Assembly: GCA_900618795.1 (NCBI GenBank)
Contig: UYJD01000002.1
Location: 487,150-551,149 of the forward strand
DNA from: Cyanodermella asteris
Lineage: Eukaryota > Ascomycota > Lecanoromycetes > Ostropales > Stictidaceae
DNA: 64,000 bases
Direction of reading: 5' to 3'
Below the pieces are notes generated by a model. That model saw only the letters and a list, made by a program, of their open reading frames with translations. It was not told the DNA's origin and ran no database searches. The position numbers and the translations under genes are program-made. Every line of letters begins with the position of its first letter. The stretch's first letter is position 1. Shown piece after piece: positions 42,529 to 52,809 of the stretch.

Positions 42529-43608
42529 ATGGCAGAGCATCGCCCGCGTCTTCCCATCCATCGAGGCCTCGTTGCAGAACGCAAAGCTAGGTTGCAAGAG
42601 ATCAAGCAAAAGAATGAAAGCCCTCGAAGAGGAAGCCAGTCTCCATGCCTAGATCCACAAAAAGACTCGGATGGCCGTGAATTCCGGACTGCATTCGGAA
42701 CGCCAACAACTATCCGCTCCAGTCCAAGACGTTCGCGAACATCGCTAATCAGCTCATATGTCAGCAACGAAGATTTTGGCAAGCGTATACGGGCTAAAAG
42801 AAGCGCTGTCACGATCTCCGGGCCAACTGTGACTCCATAGCATTCCGCCTCCCTCATACATTGGAGACCTCCTACGCCCTTCGCTCCCTCCATCACCTCT
42901 ACGGATACTGGCTTCCTGAGCCGCAGCTCCGAGCTTAAGTTGCACCAGCCCGCACCACAGAGCCATAGATCGAGACTGGCAGATGGTTTGGAGAGGAGGA
43001 TCAGCGATCTATCAACAAGACGAGACACGTCTTCTGAGGCGCCATCGGACTCTGACTTTGCTAGAGTTCTCAGCCTTGCAATAGACGACGAGCTGGCAAC
43101 TGAGCCTTACCAGCCCCACATTCAGATCCTCGAACGGCCTATTTCTCAAGAAACCCTTCGAGCCATTCCCCAGGCCTCACGCTCCGAACCTTCTCAGACC
43201 TCACGTTCCGAAGTAGACACAATCGGGACAGCAGACAAAAGCAGACGAGGCAAAATTCGAGGGTTGTTCAAAGGTGTTGTCCATGGACAGGCCGAGACTG
43301 AAAGCATCGTATCAGGGAAAAGCAAGATTCGGCGCATGTTCAGTGGCCGGCACGGACGTGTTGCCAGCGATCCCACAACAGACAGCGACATCAGTTCCAG
43401 TGACAACGGCGAGTTGGCGATTGAGTATGCGAGCACGCGAGTCATGGTTGGCAAATGCAAGGCAGGGCATGAACAGGTTGAGGTATCAGACGATTCAGGA
43501 GGTGCGACAGCAGTCTTGATGGTAACGAGTCTGGGATGGCAGCTCGTTTCGAGTGGCAAGAATACGGGAAGGTATGGGAAATGCTATGTGTGTGAGCGAC
43601 GGTCCTAG
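42529..43608 (+). CDS. Uncharacterised basic/Ser-rich protein, gene model interrupted by an in-frame stop or cryptic intron
   Basis: Not a recognised family. The ATG at 42529 (MAEHRPRLPIHRGLVAERKA) opens a frame that meets a TAG at 42838-42840, then the same frame stays open to the stop at 43606-43608 with similar composition. The simplest repair by splicing is an intron from GTGACT at 42829 to one of three in-phase acceptors (ending 42933, 42939 or 42948), 105-120 bp long. The branch site is weak. The joined protein would be about 319-324 residues: a basic N-terminal helix (LVAERKARLQEIKQK), Ser/Arg-rich disorder (SSPRRSRTSLISS), a basic segment (SRRGKIRGLFKGVV, KSKIRRMFSGRHGR), and a compact C-terminus with cysteines (GKCKAGHEQVEV ... 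YGKCYVCERRS). A real internal stop or base error is the alternative. Confidence 0.55.
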
Positions 43609-44247
43609 AAGCTCATCAACAGCCATACGAACCAAATGGGGTGTGGTGGGCAAGCCGGGGGCCTAGCATAGTTGCTGTTAGCACTAAACCTTTTGAAACA
43701 ATGCTCAAGTTTGATATTCGGCATTACTCCCATCAAAATGACCGATCTGGGTGGTCAGAGACCCATGTCCCAGCTAACCCAGGTACCCCGAATAAGTCCT
43801 GTCAACCTGCATCCAGGATGTATTGATGTAGATTGGAGCACCATTAACGGCTCGAACAACGCCTTCTTCGGTCTGAGACGCAAGAAGTGATGTCTTTTAG
43901 GGCGACTTCGCGAAGATGACTTGAAATACACTTAAACGCCTTCTCAATGCTGCCCTGGGCAGCGGAAGTCGAGTCAGAAGTGGGCAAGCTGAAAGGTAAC
44001 AGGTGAGCTTGGCTTCGGCGTTGTCCGTCATCGGAACAGCTGGGGAAGGCCCCTGAAGCCACCACCAAGAGCCTGAAATAGGGCGCCTCTCCAGTTGCGG
44101 TACCCACCCACGTTCCGCGTCGCCGCAGGTGGCTTCGATCGGAGTCAAGATCCGCCCTGCGCATCGTGAGACTCAACTCTCGACCTGAAGGACCGAAACT
44201 GGATTCAGACACGCGTTTCCCAGTCTAGCTCGCGAACCTTTGTCAAG
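43609..44247. other. Spacer, no gene seen
   Basis: About 640 bp containing the 3' region of the preceding gene and the promoter of the SmG gene. Short frames only (up to about 122 codons on the minus strand, without a domain). Confidence 0.5.
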
Positions 44248-44591
44248 ATGCCGCAAGCTCAGCCTGAGCTCAAAAAGGTAAGTTCACGCTGCCGACCCAA
44301 ATTCATGCTTTTACTGACATGGAAGCTAGTATCTCGACAAGCGGCTTTTCGTCCAACTCAACGGCAGTCGCAAAGTTGTCGGCATCCTTCGTGGCTACGA
44401 TGTACGGCGTCTATATGTCAATTTGATACTTGTGCAGCTGACTTGCATGAATATAGGTCTTCCTGAATATTGTACTCGACGAAGCGATTGAAGAGAAGGG
44501 TGGTGGAGAGAAGCAGAGAATCGGAATGTGTGTGATCCGCGGAAACTCGGTGGTCATGCTTGAGGCATTGGAGAGAATCGACAACAAATGA
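44248..44591 (+). CDS. smx2: Small nuclear ribonucleoprotein SmG (three exons)
   Basis: Core Sm protein of the heptameric ring on spliceosomal U snRNAs. Exons 44248-44277, 44330-44401 and 44457-44591 give 78 residues, the family's normal length. Introns are 52 bp (GTAAGT, ACTGAC branch, TAG) and 55 bp (GTACGG, GCTGAC branch, TAG). The joined N-terminal part reads MPQAQPELKK|YLDKRLFVQLN. The Sm1 motif is YLDKRLFVQLNGSRKVVGIL with RGYD, then VFLNIVLDEA; the Sm2 motif is GMCVIRGNSVVMLEA. The IEEKGGGEKQ loop is typical of SmG rather than other Sm proteins. The exon 1 splice falls after 10 codons, so a simple ORF search misses the start. Confidence 0.95.
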
Positions 44592-45252
44592 TCGTGCCGG
44601 CTTTCATACTTTGATAGCACGAGCGAGAGCCACCCAAGATGGTAGCAGGCGACGTTCGACTCTGTTGCGTGCAGATTATGCATGAGGACGAATATGGCGA
44701 TCCAAGTTGCGATCCAAGACAGCGCCGAAGGGTTCTACATACGGCAAGCAAGTACGATCAATGCAGTCTGCAGACATGGAGGCAGGATCAAGGGCGTTTT
44801 AACATTCAGCATGCGCGAAGACTTGCGCGCCCGAGGTGACAGGACTGGGAGTCGAGAATTTATGATACATGAGAAGCGAATCCAGAAGATGTCCACAAAT
44901 CTCCATTTCCAATAACCCTTCTTACCTGCTTAGCATGACACTGTAGACGAGTCTGCGTTTCAATGGCGTCGTATACCCGACGTAACCATGGCGAACTGTG
45001 ACCGATCCTCGAGCTCACTATCTTTGCTGTCGTCGGGAACGGCGGTCTCTCTGCTTTGAGAGCGCATCTTCGATGCTGTACCAGCGATGAAAAGAATCGG
45101 TAGACCGTTGATACTGTTGCGTTTCCTCCTAGACTGGGAGAGGTACCGGAATGCTGGTGTCCTTCAGTCCTAGGAAGGACGCTGTGTGGCGAGCGGAGTT
45201 GTTACTCTAGCGAGTGTAATCGTTGTCGAGAGAGCAGAATCTTTCCAAGGGT
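44592..45252. other. Spacer between convergent SmG and Cmc2 genes, no gene seen
   Basis: About 660 bp, unusually long for a convergent pair in this window. Frames are at most about 77 codons with no domain. I see no RNA gene. Confidence 0.5.
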
Positions 45253-45550
45253 TCACGAATTCTGATCAATTTCCTTCCATTTCTCCTCGACCTGGGCTCT
45301 CTTGGCTTTGGCGGCCTCTCGGTTCCTGTCGGTCCTCTCCAGTCTTGCTGCCCTGAGGCACATATTGACGTCGCGCTTGGCTTTGTTGCAGTTGCCGAAG
45401 ACTTTGTGGATGAAACCGCGTTCGTGACACTCTTCTAGGATCTTCATAACGTCCTCACATTCTGGAAGTTATGTCAGCGGCCTGTAAAAACAGCAACCGG
45501 AGGCGTTGAGACGTACGGCGGTTTGTCTTGGTATGGAAATGCGGATGCAT
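45253..45550 (-). CDS. cmc2: Cytochrome c oxidase assembly factor Cmc2 (twin CX9C, two exons)
   Basis: Small intermembrane-space protein of mitochondria needed for complex IV biogenesis, imported by the Mia40 disulfide relay. Exon 1 is 45517-45550, exon 2 45253-45461, giving 80 residues. The intron is 55 bp (GTACGT, GCTGAC branch, CAG) and the join gives MHPHFHTKTNR|QCEDVMKILEE. The twin CX9C motifs are complete: Cys13/Cys23 and Cys36/Cys46, with a KVFGNCNKAKRDVNMCL second helix. The MHPH start and the C-terminal basic helix (REAAKAKRAQVEEKWKE) are family traits. Its neighbour Afi1 is divergent (480 bp). Confidence 0.93.
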
Positions 45551-46030
45551 ACCGTCAATCCTGCTGCGAGCGCGGCCACAGTGATGCTGCTGCCAACGGC
45601 AGTATATCGAAATCAGTCCAACTTGTCGATGCCTGTATTGGTTGTCCGGCGGGTTGGTTGCGACTGTGAAGCCGGAGTCGATACCAGTAAACTTTCTGAG
45701 CTATGCGACTGCAGATCCTGTGGGGGCATCTTCCGAAGCTCGCCTTGAGTGTGCCTCTCCACCGGCCTCAAGCTCACGCTTTGTGGTATAATTGACCTGC
45801 CTATTTTGGGTCAAGCGTCTGCATGAACTACGACGTCTGAGAAGCTGCGACACCAGCTACACGTCTTGGCTCCAAGTTTTGGAGACGGGCGGTGCGGGAA
45901 GTGAGCGTCTTCACCGTTTATGAGCAGTCAATTGCCGACGCTGGGATCCCCCCCGGACGGCCAAGAAACACAGGTGTACCAAGTCGAGGGCAGCGTATCA
46001 GCTGCAGCATTCATGCAGGAATAGGGCCCC
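45551..46030. promoter_or_regulatory. Divergent promoter region, cmc2 and afi1
   Basis: 480 bp between outward-pointing start codons. No TATA box or repeat that I trust. Confidence 0.5.
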
Positions 46031-48454
46031 ATGGCCTCTCTTATCCCGAGGCCGTCCGCCAATGGCATACGGCACGACTCGGGAGAAAGCACTCAACCCA
46101 GTCCTGCAGCCGCTCACGCTGGCTTGTCCTCGTTTCCGTCTCAGACAGAGTCGACGAGATCTGTTCAGAATGGTATCAAGATGTCTGGCCAACTGCCTTC
46201 GCGTTCTGAGCGGACAGGCTCGATCGATAGTAGAGGTAGCCAGCAACGCTTCCCTGACTTTGCGCCGCCGACCATAGCAGAGCGTCCCAAACGCAAGATC
46301 AAGCGTTCGCTGCGACCTCAGTATCCTCTCAACTCCGAAGAGCGCCATGTCGAATATATATTGGTTGCTAGCTTCGATATTGACAGGGGTCCGACTATGG
46401 AGCATCAATATCCCGCTCCGATCAGCGACGACGAGCACATGTTGGCGGAGTTGATGATGCCAGATCAAACTCATATGAGAAGCGAGGACTGGACGATCTT
46501 CTTCCTCCACAAAGACAGTGGGGAGCAAGAGGAGCAACGCAAGATTGAGCAGGAAGAGAGACGTCGTAGAAAAGAGGAACGACGCCTGGCAAGGGCGCAG
46601 TTGCAATCCGGGGCGATTGGTGAAAATGGTGTTGACCATGATTTGGACGACGATGAGGAGTCGAGTGAGGACGAGTCTGACGATGAGGGAGGCGAAGGGC
46701 CACCTCTCATCTACGTCCTCAATCTTGTCAACACCAAAATGCTCGACAATCCGAACGACAATCGTGGTGCGCTTGTCAAGGCTATGGCTATCTGCACACG
46801 ACATCCTTTTCTTCACATCTACAAGCCTCTACTGCTCCTGGCTCTTCAAGACTACTTCAGAACGCCCGAGGTCGAAACCTTGAGATCTCTGTACGATGCA
46901 GTCAATGCAATGGATCTATCTTTGCTACCAAGGTTCTCTACATTCGAGCGACGTCTCTTGCTCTCCACAGACAAAAAGAACTTGTTCACGGAGAAATTCG
47001 AACGTATGGCTCAGCAAGCGCGAAACCAAGACAGCTCCCTGGCTACAAAGTCACCAGCCAGGCCAATGATACCACGAGACACGCGCGACTTTGAATCCCG
47101 CGTCGTATACAATTCCATACCAATTCCTATCAAAGTTCCTTCAGCTATTGCACCAGAGACTGTTGGCGACTTCTCGATCATCAAGCTCATTCAGACATTT
47201 TCTGCGCCGCACGCCGCCTCGCCACAACCTTTTGCACTGCATCCACACCTCACATCAAACGGTGCTTTCACACATCCAATTCTCGTCTTGGTGAATGCTG
47301 TCTTGACGCAGAAGAGAGTCATCTTCCTCGGACATCAGAGACCGTCAGGTGAGGTCGCTGAGGCCGTCCTTGCCGCGTGCGCACTGTGCTCAGGCACCGT
47401 ACTTCGCGGTTTCGCCCGACATGCATTCCCATACACAGATCTGACCAAGGTGGATGACCTTCTCAATGTACCCGGATTCATTGCAGGCGTGACAAACTCG
47501 ATCTTTGCGAACCATTTGGAGTGGTGGGATGTACTCTGCGACTTATCCACTGGTCGGATGAAGATAAGCAGCAAGATTGAAGCTGCTGTGCCCACAGAGG
47601 GCCTAGCAAACTTCCAATCGCAGCATAATGTCTACGCGCCAAGAAATGATGGCACTCTGCCGGGGCACAGTGGAGGCAATGACACAAAACAAGCTGATCC
47701 GACAGGCGATATTGCGTTCATGGAGGATATACACCGTTCTATTGCGGCTCGTCATGGCGAACATGCGATCCGTATCAAGTGGCATCAGTATATTGTCCGC
47801 TTCCTGCGTCTTGCCTCTGCTTTCGAAGAGACTGTATTTGGCGCTTCGGCATTGGACATTGGAGCTGCAGAAGCGGACGCAGCGACGCTGGGAGTCGCTG
47901 GACACGGATGCGTATGGCCTAGCGATGATACAAAAATCAGAGAGCTCGCTGCCTTTGCGTGGAGGATTGAGGGTTGGCGAAATACACGCTCCTATTACGC
48001 ATTCGTGCAAGATATTGCGGTGACTTGGGCACGGCAACCGGTTCGACAGCTTGATCTCTCGCACCAATTGGACAGACTTCGACTGCTTAAATTGCCACAC
48101 GAAGAAAGTGGCAAGATATTCCTTGCGTTGCGAGACGCCATCAGCTCCTATGATGAGATATGCCAGCTGCTCGCAGCCGCGCCCGAGAGTCAGGCCAGCA
48201 TCTTTTATGTTGGGTTGGGCTTGTTCCATCCGGATCGAGTTGTCCGAGAAGCAACCGCTGAGCTCCTTGAGAGGATCAGAGACCACGAGGTCGGACGACA
48301 TTATTGGCCTCAGCTGGGAAGGTTCAGTAGGGTAGCATTGATGCGAATCCAGCGCGATATGATGGAGGCGGAAGTAGAGGAGGATGGTGATGATGTGGGC
48401 GGTACTGGATTTACCGCTTCTCGGCCTGGAGTCGGGAGCCGTCCATTCAGCTAG
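46031..48454 (+). CDS. afi1: Afi1-like Arf3-interacting polarity protein (DENN-related)
   Basis: Homologue of yeast Afi1, which docks the GTPase Arf3 and keeps it polarised at the plasma membrane, stabilising the axis of polarised growth. 807 residues from the ATG at 46031 (GCCCCATGG context), no intron. A disordered Ser-rich N-terminus is followed by the docking domain starting about residue 106 ([19 protein letters not shown]), with [15 protein letters not shown] and [21 protein letters not shown] charged Glu/Arg helix (about 165-195) and an acidic patch ([16 protein letters not shown]) lie inside this region. The polarity-axis-stabilisation part includes [19 protein letters not shown] and [18 protein letters not shown]. 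Convergent with GPI8, only 122 bp between stops. Confidence 0.92.
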   Translation: MASLIPRPSANGIRHDSGESTQPSPAAAHAGLSSFPSQTESTRSVQNGIKMSGQLPSRSERTGSIDSRGSQQRFPDFAPPTIAERPKRKIKRSLRPQYPLNSEERHVEYILVASFDIDRGPTMEHQYPAPISDDEHMLAELMMPDQTHMRSEDWTIFFLHKDSGEQEEQRKIEQEERRRRKEERRLARAQLQSGAIGENGVDHDLDDDEESSEDESDDEGGEGPPLIYVLNLVNTKMLDNPNDNRGALVKAMAICTRHPFLHIYKPLLLLALQDYFRTPEVETLRSLYDAVNAMDLSLLPRFSTFERRLLLSTDKKNLFTEKFERMAQQARNQDSSLATKSPARPMIPRDTRDFESRVVYNSIPIPIKVPSAIAPETVGDFSIIKLIQTFSAPHAASPQPFALHPHLTSNGAFTHPILVLVNAVLTQKRVIFLGHQRPSGEVAEAVLAACALCSGTVLRGFARHAFPYTDLTKVDDLLNVPGFIAGVTNSIFANHLEWWDVLCDLSTGRMKISSKIEAAVPTEGLANFQSQHNVYAPRNDGTLPGHSGGNDTKQADPTGDIAFMEDIHRSIAARHGEHAIRIKWHQYIVRFLRLASAFEETVFGASALDIGAAEADAATLGVAGHGCVWPSDDTKIRELAAFAWRIEGWRNTRSYYAFVQDIAVTWARQPVRQLDLSHQLDRLRLLKLPHEESGKIFLALRDAISSYDEICQLLAAAPESQASIFYVGLGLFHPDRVVREATAELLERIRDHEVGRHYWPQLGRFSRVALMRIQRDMMEAEVEEDGDDVGGTGFTASRPGVGSRPFS

Positions 48455-48576
48455 ACAGCACTCTCCGCATCATTCAACGGCACGAGCCGAGGTTAACTTG
48501 GGAGAGAGAACGACATGTTCAAGCCATTAAGGATAGAAACATGCAGTGACGAATCATTCGAACAGCGTGCGTTCGT

Positions 48577-49788
48577 TCAGGCGCTCAGAAGGCTCACTCC
48601 TCCCCAAAATAGTGCACAGCCGACTAGAGCGCCGGCGCCCAAGATTTGCTGTTTCCATGCACCTTCGGCATCGACTTTGACGGCAGAGGTAGGACTATGC
48701 CTCCTCTTCGCTTTGTCAAGTTGGGAGGTTGCGCGCTTGACAGCGGCGTCAGCGTCTTTTGTCGCGGAGTCCTTGGCCTCTTGCGCCTCAAGTTCCCTCT
48801 CCACGGACATCTTCTTCAACCACCGCATGCCGTCTTCCCACTCAGTGTCATTAATGCCGCCAGTATTTCTAGCCCCTCCACCTTCCATCATTTCAACATT
48901 TTGGACATTGCCGAAAAAGTCCATAACCAGTCGGGAGCGACCAGCAGCCTCCCCGCCCTCGAATGTGTCCCATTTATAGCCAGGCTCCGAATGGATCTTG
49001 TCGAAATCGTAGCTGTCGAACAGGTCACCCAATGTCTTCTTACTCCCGGGACCGTCCACTTCCTTCTCCAAGAACTCGAGGTTGTAGTAGGTCCATCTAT
49101 CAACGACCGCTACCCCAACGTCATTGTCTGCGTGATGGCTATAGCTGCTTTGGTCTATCGCACTGCTTCCCGTGGCGATGATGTTAGGCGAGTAGAAATG
49201 CGTAAACATGGTGTTGGCCTGGCAAGTATCAATCATGAATAGCATCTCCTTGTACCTCCTCTTTTCATGCATCTGAGCGAACGCGTCCGCCAAATCCCAG
49301 GCACCAATTTCCTCTGCATCCTGAAACTTCAAGAACTCGTTCCCGCCGTGGCCAGTCATGTAAATGAGCACGTTGCTGCCAGCGTCGCTGCGCAGACGCT
49401 TCGAGGCAGGCACGTCTTCCTCCCATCTATCCGTGATCAAGCGAATGAAGTTCTCGACGGTCACCTCGTAGCCTCTGTAGTCCACTTCGATGTTCTCGCC
49501 GTACAGGTCGAGCGCCCGCGCAGCATTGTTGTAAACGGTTCCGGGAAAGGCGTTGCGCGGGTTGCATGCCATGTCATCGGGAAGGAGAAGCAGGATCTGG
49601 GAGTCGGGAATGCCCAGGCGCTTGACCGTCCGATAGAGGGCGAGGACATTTGCGAGATGTCGATAGTTGAACCAGAAGCGCGAAGTAGAGACGAGAACTG
49701 CCCAGTTCGAGGTGTGGCCTGAGTCGGCTGATGCCAGACCACAGACGAGGGCTGCGAAGAAAAGCCTGATCAACATGAACAGCTCCAT
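48577..49788 (-). CDS. gpi8: GPI-anchor transamidase catalytic subunit Gpi8 (PIG-K)
   Basis: Catalytic subunit (peptidase family C13) of the ER GPI transamidase, which cleaves the C-terminal signal of precursors and attaches the GPI anchor. The ATG at 49788 gives 403 residues, no intron. The N-terminal signal (MELFMLIRLFFAALVCGLASA) is followed by the hallmark HTSNWAVLVSTSRFWFNYRH. The catalytic pair is His147 in MTGHGGNEF and Cys189 in MIDTCQANTMF. NIIATGSSAIDQSSYSHHAD follows, also a family signature. A lumenal charged linker leads to a C-terminal TM helix (ILGAGALVGCALFWGGVSLL). An in-frame ATG at 49776 (MLIRLFF) could also be used and would leave the signal intact. Confidence 0.97.
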   Translation of the reverse strand: MELFMLIRLFFAALVCGLASADSGHTSNWAVLVSTSRFWFNYRHLANVLALYRTVKRLGIPDSQILLLLPDDMACNPRNAFPGTVYNNAARALDLYGENIEVDYRGYEVTVENFIRLITDRWEEDVPASKRLRSDAGSNVLIYMTGHGGNEFLKFQDAEEIGAWDLADAFAQMHEKRRYKEMLFMIDTCQANTMFTHFYSPNIIATGSSAIDQSSYSHHADNDVGVAVVDRWTYYNLEFLEKEVDGPGSKKTLGDLFDSYDFDKIHSEPGYKWDTFEGGEAAGRSRLVMDFFGNVQNVEMMEGGGARNTGGINDTEWEDGMRWLKKMSVERELEAQEAKDSATKDADAAVKRATSQLDKAKRRHSPTSAVKVDAEGAWKQQILGAGALVGCALFWGGVSLLSA

Positions 49789-50274
49789 GACGAGCCTGAC
49801 GAATACGAAAGAAAAGAAGGAATGTCCTTATGTTTGTGAAGGGAGCCCGAGTCGCCGCGATGGGCAAGATGCACTTGGGTAGATGGTCGAGCACGGCTCA
49901 GGTCGACAGCTGGGTGTCTTAGCAATCATTGCTTAACTAACGCGAACCCCCTGGACGAGCTGAGATTGGCCGCCAAGCTAAGGAGCCGGGGCCGCTAAAG
50001 ACTCCGGGATTAGCTGGACTCTGCTGGGGCTCCGTGCATCAGATCGGTGCCGATCACATCGCCAAGTGTCAATGACGCAGTGCCGTCCAGACTTCAAGAC
50101 TGCCAAGGCAGACGGTGGCTTTGAGGTGGAGTAAGGTAGCTCACCTCGTCTTCCTCTTGTCTCTCCCTGTCAAGATTCCCCGAGAAGGCACCGTGCTCGT
50201 CGCTTAATTGCATACTCCATCCGACTGTCAAACCACGACAGGTCCAGCGAACTCGTCACTCGAACGCCGCCATC
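49789..50274. promoter_or_regulatory. Divergent promoter region, gpi8 and membrane hydrolase-like gene
   Basis: 486 bp between outward-pointing starts. A pyrimidine-rich stretch (about 50140-50170) lies upstream of the plus-strand gene, a common fungal promoter feature. No TATA box seen. Confidence 0.5.
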
Positions 50275-51879
50275 ATGGTCTCCCTCTGGGGCACCCAGAA
50301 AGACCGCCCCGACCCGGAGGCTGAGTCTGAGGGGACATCTGTCAACGAGGTCGGAAACAACAGTGCGCCGTCATCGAGACGAGCTGCAGCTCCTCCTTTG
50401 CCTCGCGACGCCGACGAAAGACAGCCTCTCCTGCCGCGGGAGCAACGCGATGGCTATCTCAGTCCCGATGATCCAGCTGTTACCCCTCTCAATCTTTGGA
50501 GCGTACGCTTCCTCCGATTTTTCGCCGTCCTTTTCCTGGTCATTACCTTCATCTGGTGGGTGATGATGCTCGTCAGCATCTTCGTGACACCCCCTGGCAT
50601 GCACACCAGAGGCTCTGGCTTTACGGATTTCAGCTACACCACCTTGACGCTCTTCAATCTTTTGGTCGCTGTTCTATTCTTCGCGGTGCCGAGCAAGAGC
50701 ATGGAGATTAGCAACTTGATTGTGGCTTTTCTGCTGCTCGTGGACATGATCATCATCGTCTCCGTTCCGAAGATCCGCGGCGAGGAAGGATGGCCCGGAA
50801 TTGCAAGTGTTGTATGGGCTCTGGTCATGTCTCTCTACATTGTGATGACAGACAGAGTCGTTGCGTGGGGCAAGAAGGAGGAGGAAGAGAGGCTGACAGG
50901 ACGCGCAGAGACGCGGCGCTCTCTCAAGGAATGGCTGGGCGTTCTCGGCGACACCTTTGCCATGGTGTTGATCATCATTGTCACGGTGTTGTTGACAGCA
51001 ACCTTGATTCTACGTGCGCGAGATGCCTCCCTCGAGCCTCCAGGAGAGAAATATCTCGTCAATGAATCGCAGTACCAGGTTCACCTCTTTTGCCGTGGCC
51101 CAGATGACGCAAAAACGACCTTGCTGGTGGAAGCTGGCGAGGATCCCGTGGAGTGGCATCTAGGCCCTTTCATCGAGGAAGCCTACGAGAATGGAACCGT
51201 TCCTCGCTTCTGTTACTGGGACCGACCAGGTGTTGCATTCTCCGATAATGCGCCGTCTCCATTGTCAGCTGGCATGGCCGCTGATGCTTTGTCTGAAGCT
51301 CTAGCAGCAGCTGGTGAAGAGGGCCCATGGGTCCTCCTTGGTGCCGGGATTGGTGGAATCTACAGCCGCATCTTCGCTGCACGCCATCCGGGAGACATCA
51401 AGGGGCTGATCTTGGTGGACGCTCTGCATGAGGACCTCCTGTGGCAGATCGCCTCCCCCGCTCGCGGCTTCCTGCTGTGGGCATGGGGAATCCTCTCTCC
51501 GCTTGGTATTGAACGTCTTGCAGGTGCAATTTTCAACGGTAGAACACGCGAGGACAGGGTTTTTGGCCGAAATGCATATCAAAACGGACGCAATATCAAG
51601 GCTCAGCTTCAAGAGAACTTGATGGCCAACAGCTTGACCAAGAATGAAATCTTCACCTCGAGGAGGATACAAGAGCCAGATGTGCCGCTCGTTGTAGTCA
51701 GCAGCGGCGTCAAGGTGCGTGGCGATAGTACTTGGGAAAACAAGCAAAAGGATCTCACCACAATCACCAATAAACTGGTCGCATGGGACGTGGTCCGAGG
51801 CGCAAAGCATGAGGTTTGGCAGAGCCAAAGAGGCCGCGAGACCATCGTGAAAAGGCTGCAGCATCTCCTTGGAAAATAA
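50275..51879 (+). CDS. Multi-pass membrane protein with alpha/beta-hydrolase-like domain lacking the nucleophile serine
   Basis: 534 residues from the ATG at 50275, no intron. The N-terminus is disordered and includes ERQPLLPRE, a dileucine-type acidic cluster. TM helices lie near residues 80-104 (FFAVLFLVITFIWWVMMLVSIF), 120-140, 145-165, 170-190 and 225-250. The C-terminal half has an alpha/beta-hydrolase fold: LLVEAGEDP, FCYWDRPGVAFSDN, WVLLGAGIGGIYSRIFAARH and LILVDALHEDLL. At the nucleophile elbow, where active enzymes read GxSxG, it reads GAGIGG, so serine is replaced by glycine; a histidine-containing end (GAKHEVWQS) remains. It resembles fungal proteins labelled integral membrane or mitochondrial membrane proteins. 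A non-enzymatic role is likely but inferred. Confidence 0.85.
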   Translation: MVSLWGTQKDRPDPEAESEGTSVNEVGNNSAPSSRRAAAPPLPRDADERQPLLPREQRDGYLSPDDPAVTPLNLWSVRFLRFFAVLFLVITFIWWVMMLVSIFVTPPGMHTRGSGFTDFSYTTLTLFNLLVAVLFFAVPSKSMEISNLIVAFLLLVDMIIIVSVPKIRGEEGWPGIASVVWALVMSLYIVMTDRVVAWGKKEEEERLTGRAETRRSLKEWLGVLGDTFAMVLIIIVTVLLTATLILRARDASLEPPGEKYLVNESQYQVHLFCRGPDDAKTTLLVEAGEDPVEWHLGPFIEEAYENGTVPRFCYWDRPGVAFSDNAPSPLSAGMAADALSEALAAAGEEGPWVLLGAGIGGIYSRIFAARHPGDIKGLILVDALHEDLLWQIASPARGFLLWAWGILSPLGIERLAGAIFNGRTREDRVFGRNAYQNGRNIKAQLQENLMANSLTKNEIFTSRRIQEPDVPLVVVSSGVKVRGDSTWENKQKDLTTITNKLVAWDVVRGAKHEVWQSQRGRETIVKRLQHLLGK

Positions 51880-52809
51880 GCTGCTGCTGCTGATGGTGGA
51901 TTGTCCATTTTGGGTCGCTGGCGAGCACACGTTGGAACCAGGCAGGTACCAAGCGCGATGAGTTTCGGACTTTATGACATTCTCATACTGGAATATTAAT
52001 ACTGCATGAAATTGGTTGTCCTTCTAGAATTCGAATGCGTTGACCGGTGTACACCCGATCAGCCTATTCTGCGAGGGCGCAACTGTCTATGCGTCTGCTT
52101 CGGGCCGTTGAAGGCACCGCAGAGTATACTGTGATCGGTACTTAGTTTAATGTCAGGCCTGTAATAGCGTGCGTCAGTGGCGCCGACAAGCCTTGATACC
52201 CCGACTTGTGTCCAACTGCCGGGGCTCGGGCTGTCGAGACGGGAGCGCCCCGCCCAAGCCGAAGTCGCCTCACATACCACATTCAAAGGTTCTTCTGCAC
52301 ATAACTCGTCCATGAGTGGCTATCAAGACCAGCGCCAGGGAAATTCCTGGGTCGACCGGCCAACACTGTTCGGGCCCGCACGCGCACTCTACTTCTGACC
52401 AGAGCGCGAGTCATTACGGAACCCGCCATGCTGTTCAAGTTCGGATGTGACTAAACCTGAGGAAGTCTGTTGGAGGCGAGCTCGCTCGGATTTTTTGTAT
52501 TTTTTTTGAATATATATATTTTTTGTCGATTGTGCAGTTTTATATTCGAGCCTCACGAGGATGGGCTGCATGGGTGCCTGGCAGATTGTTTCAGCGTAGC
52601 ATGGTCGCGCTCGCGTCGCCGCGAGGTTGCGGAAAAGGACCGCAAGCGAAGCCGAACCGGCGAGACTAAAAGGACCATATATAATGGCAAAGAAGGTGCA
52701 GTGATCTCGAGTGTGTCAACCAGCAATTCGACTTTCAGCTCTGATCTGAAGATATAATTTTATTCATCTCTTTCGGGGGTTTCTTGCTTGAGACTTATCA
52801 TCAGACACA
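51880..52809. other. Spacer with AT-rich promoter of the monooxygenase gene
   Basis: About 930 bp. It holds an AT/poly-T block at 52490-52525 with an ATATATAT run and a TATA box at 52678. No gene is supported. Confidence 0.55.
52678..52684 (+). promoter_or_regulatory. TATA box upstream of FAD monooxygenase
   Basis: TATATAA, a consensus TATA element, 126 bp before the ATG at 52810. Assignment rests on sequence match and distance. Confidence 0.5.

Noticed and set aside
42841-42915. Alternative-frame peptide IPPPSYIGDLLRPSLPPSP
   Set aside because: It looks protein-like, but neither side joins it in frame with an acceptable splice pair, and it ends in a stop.
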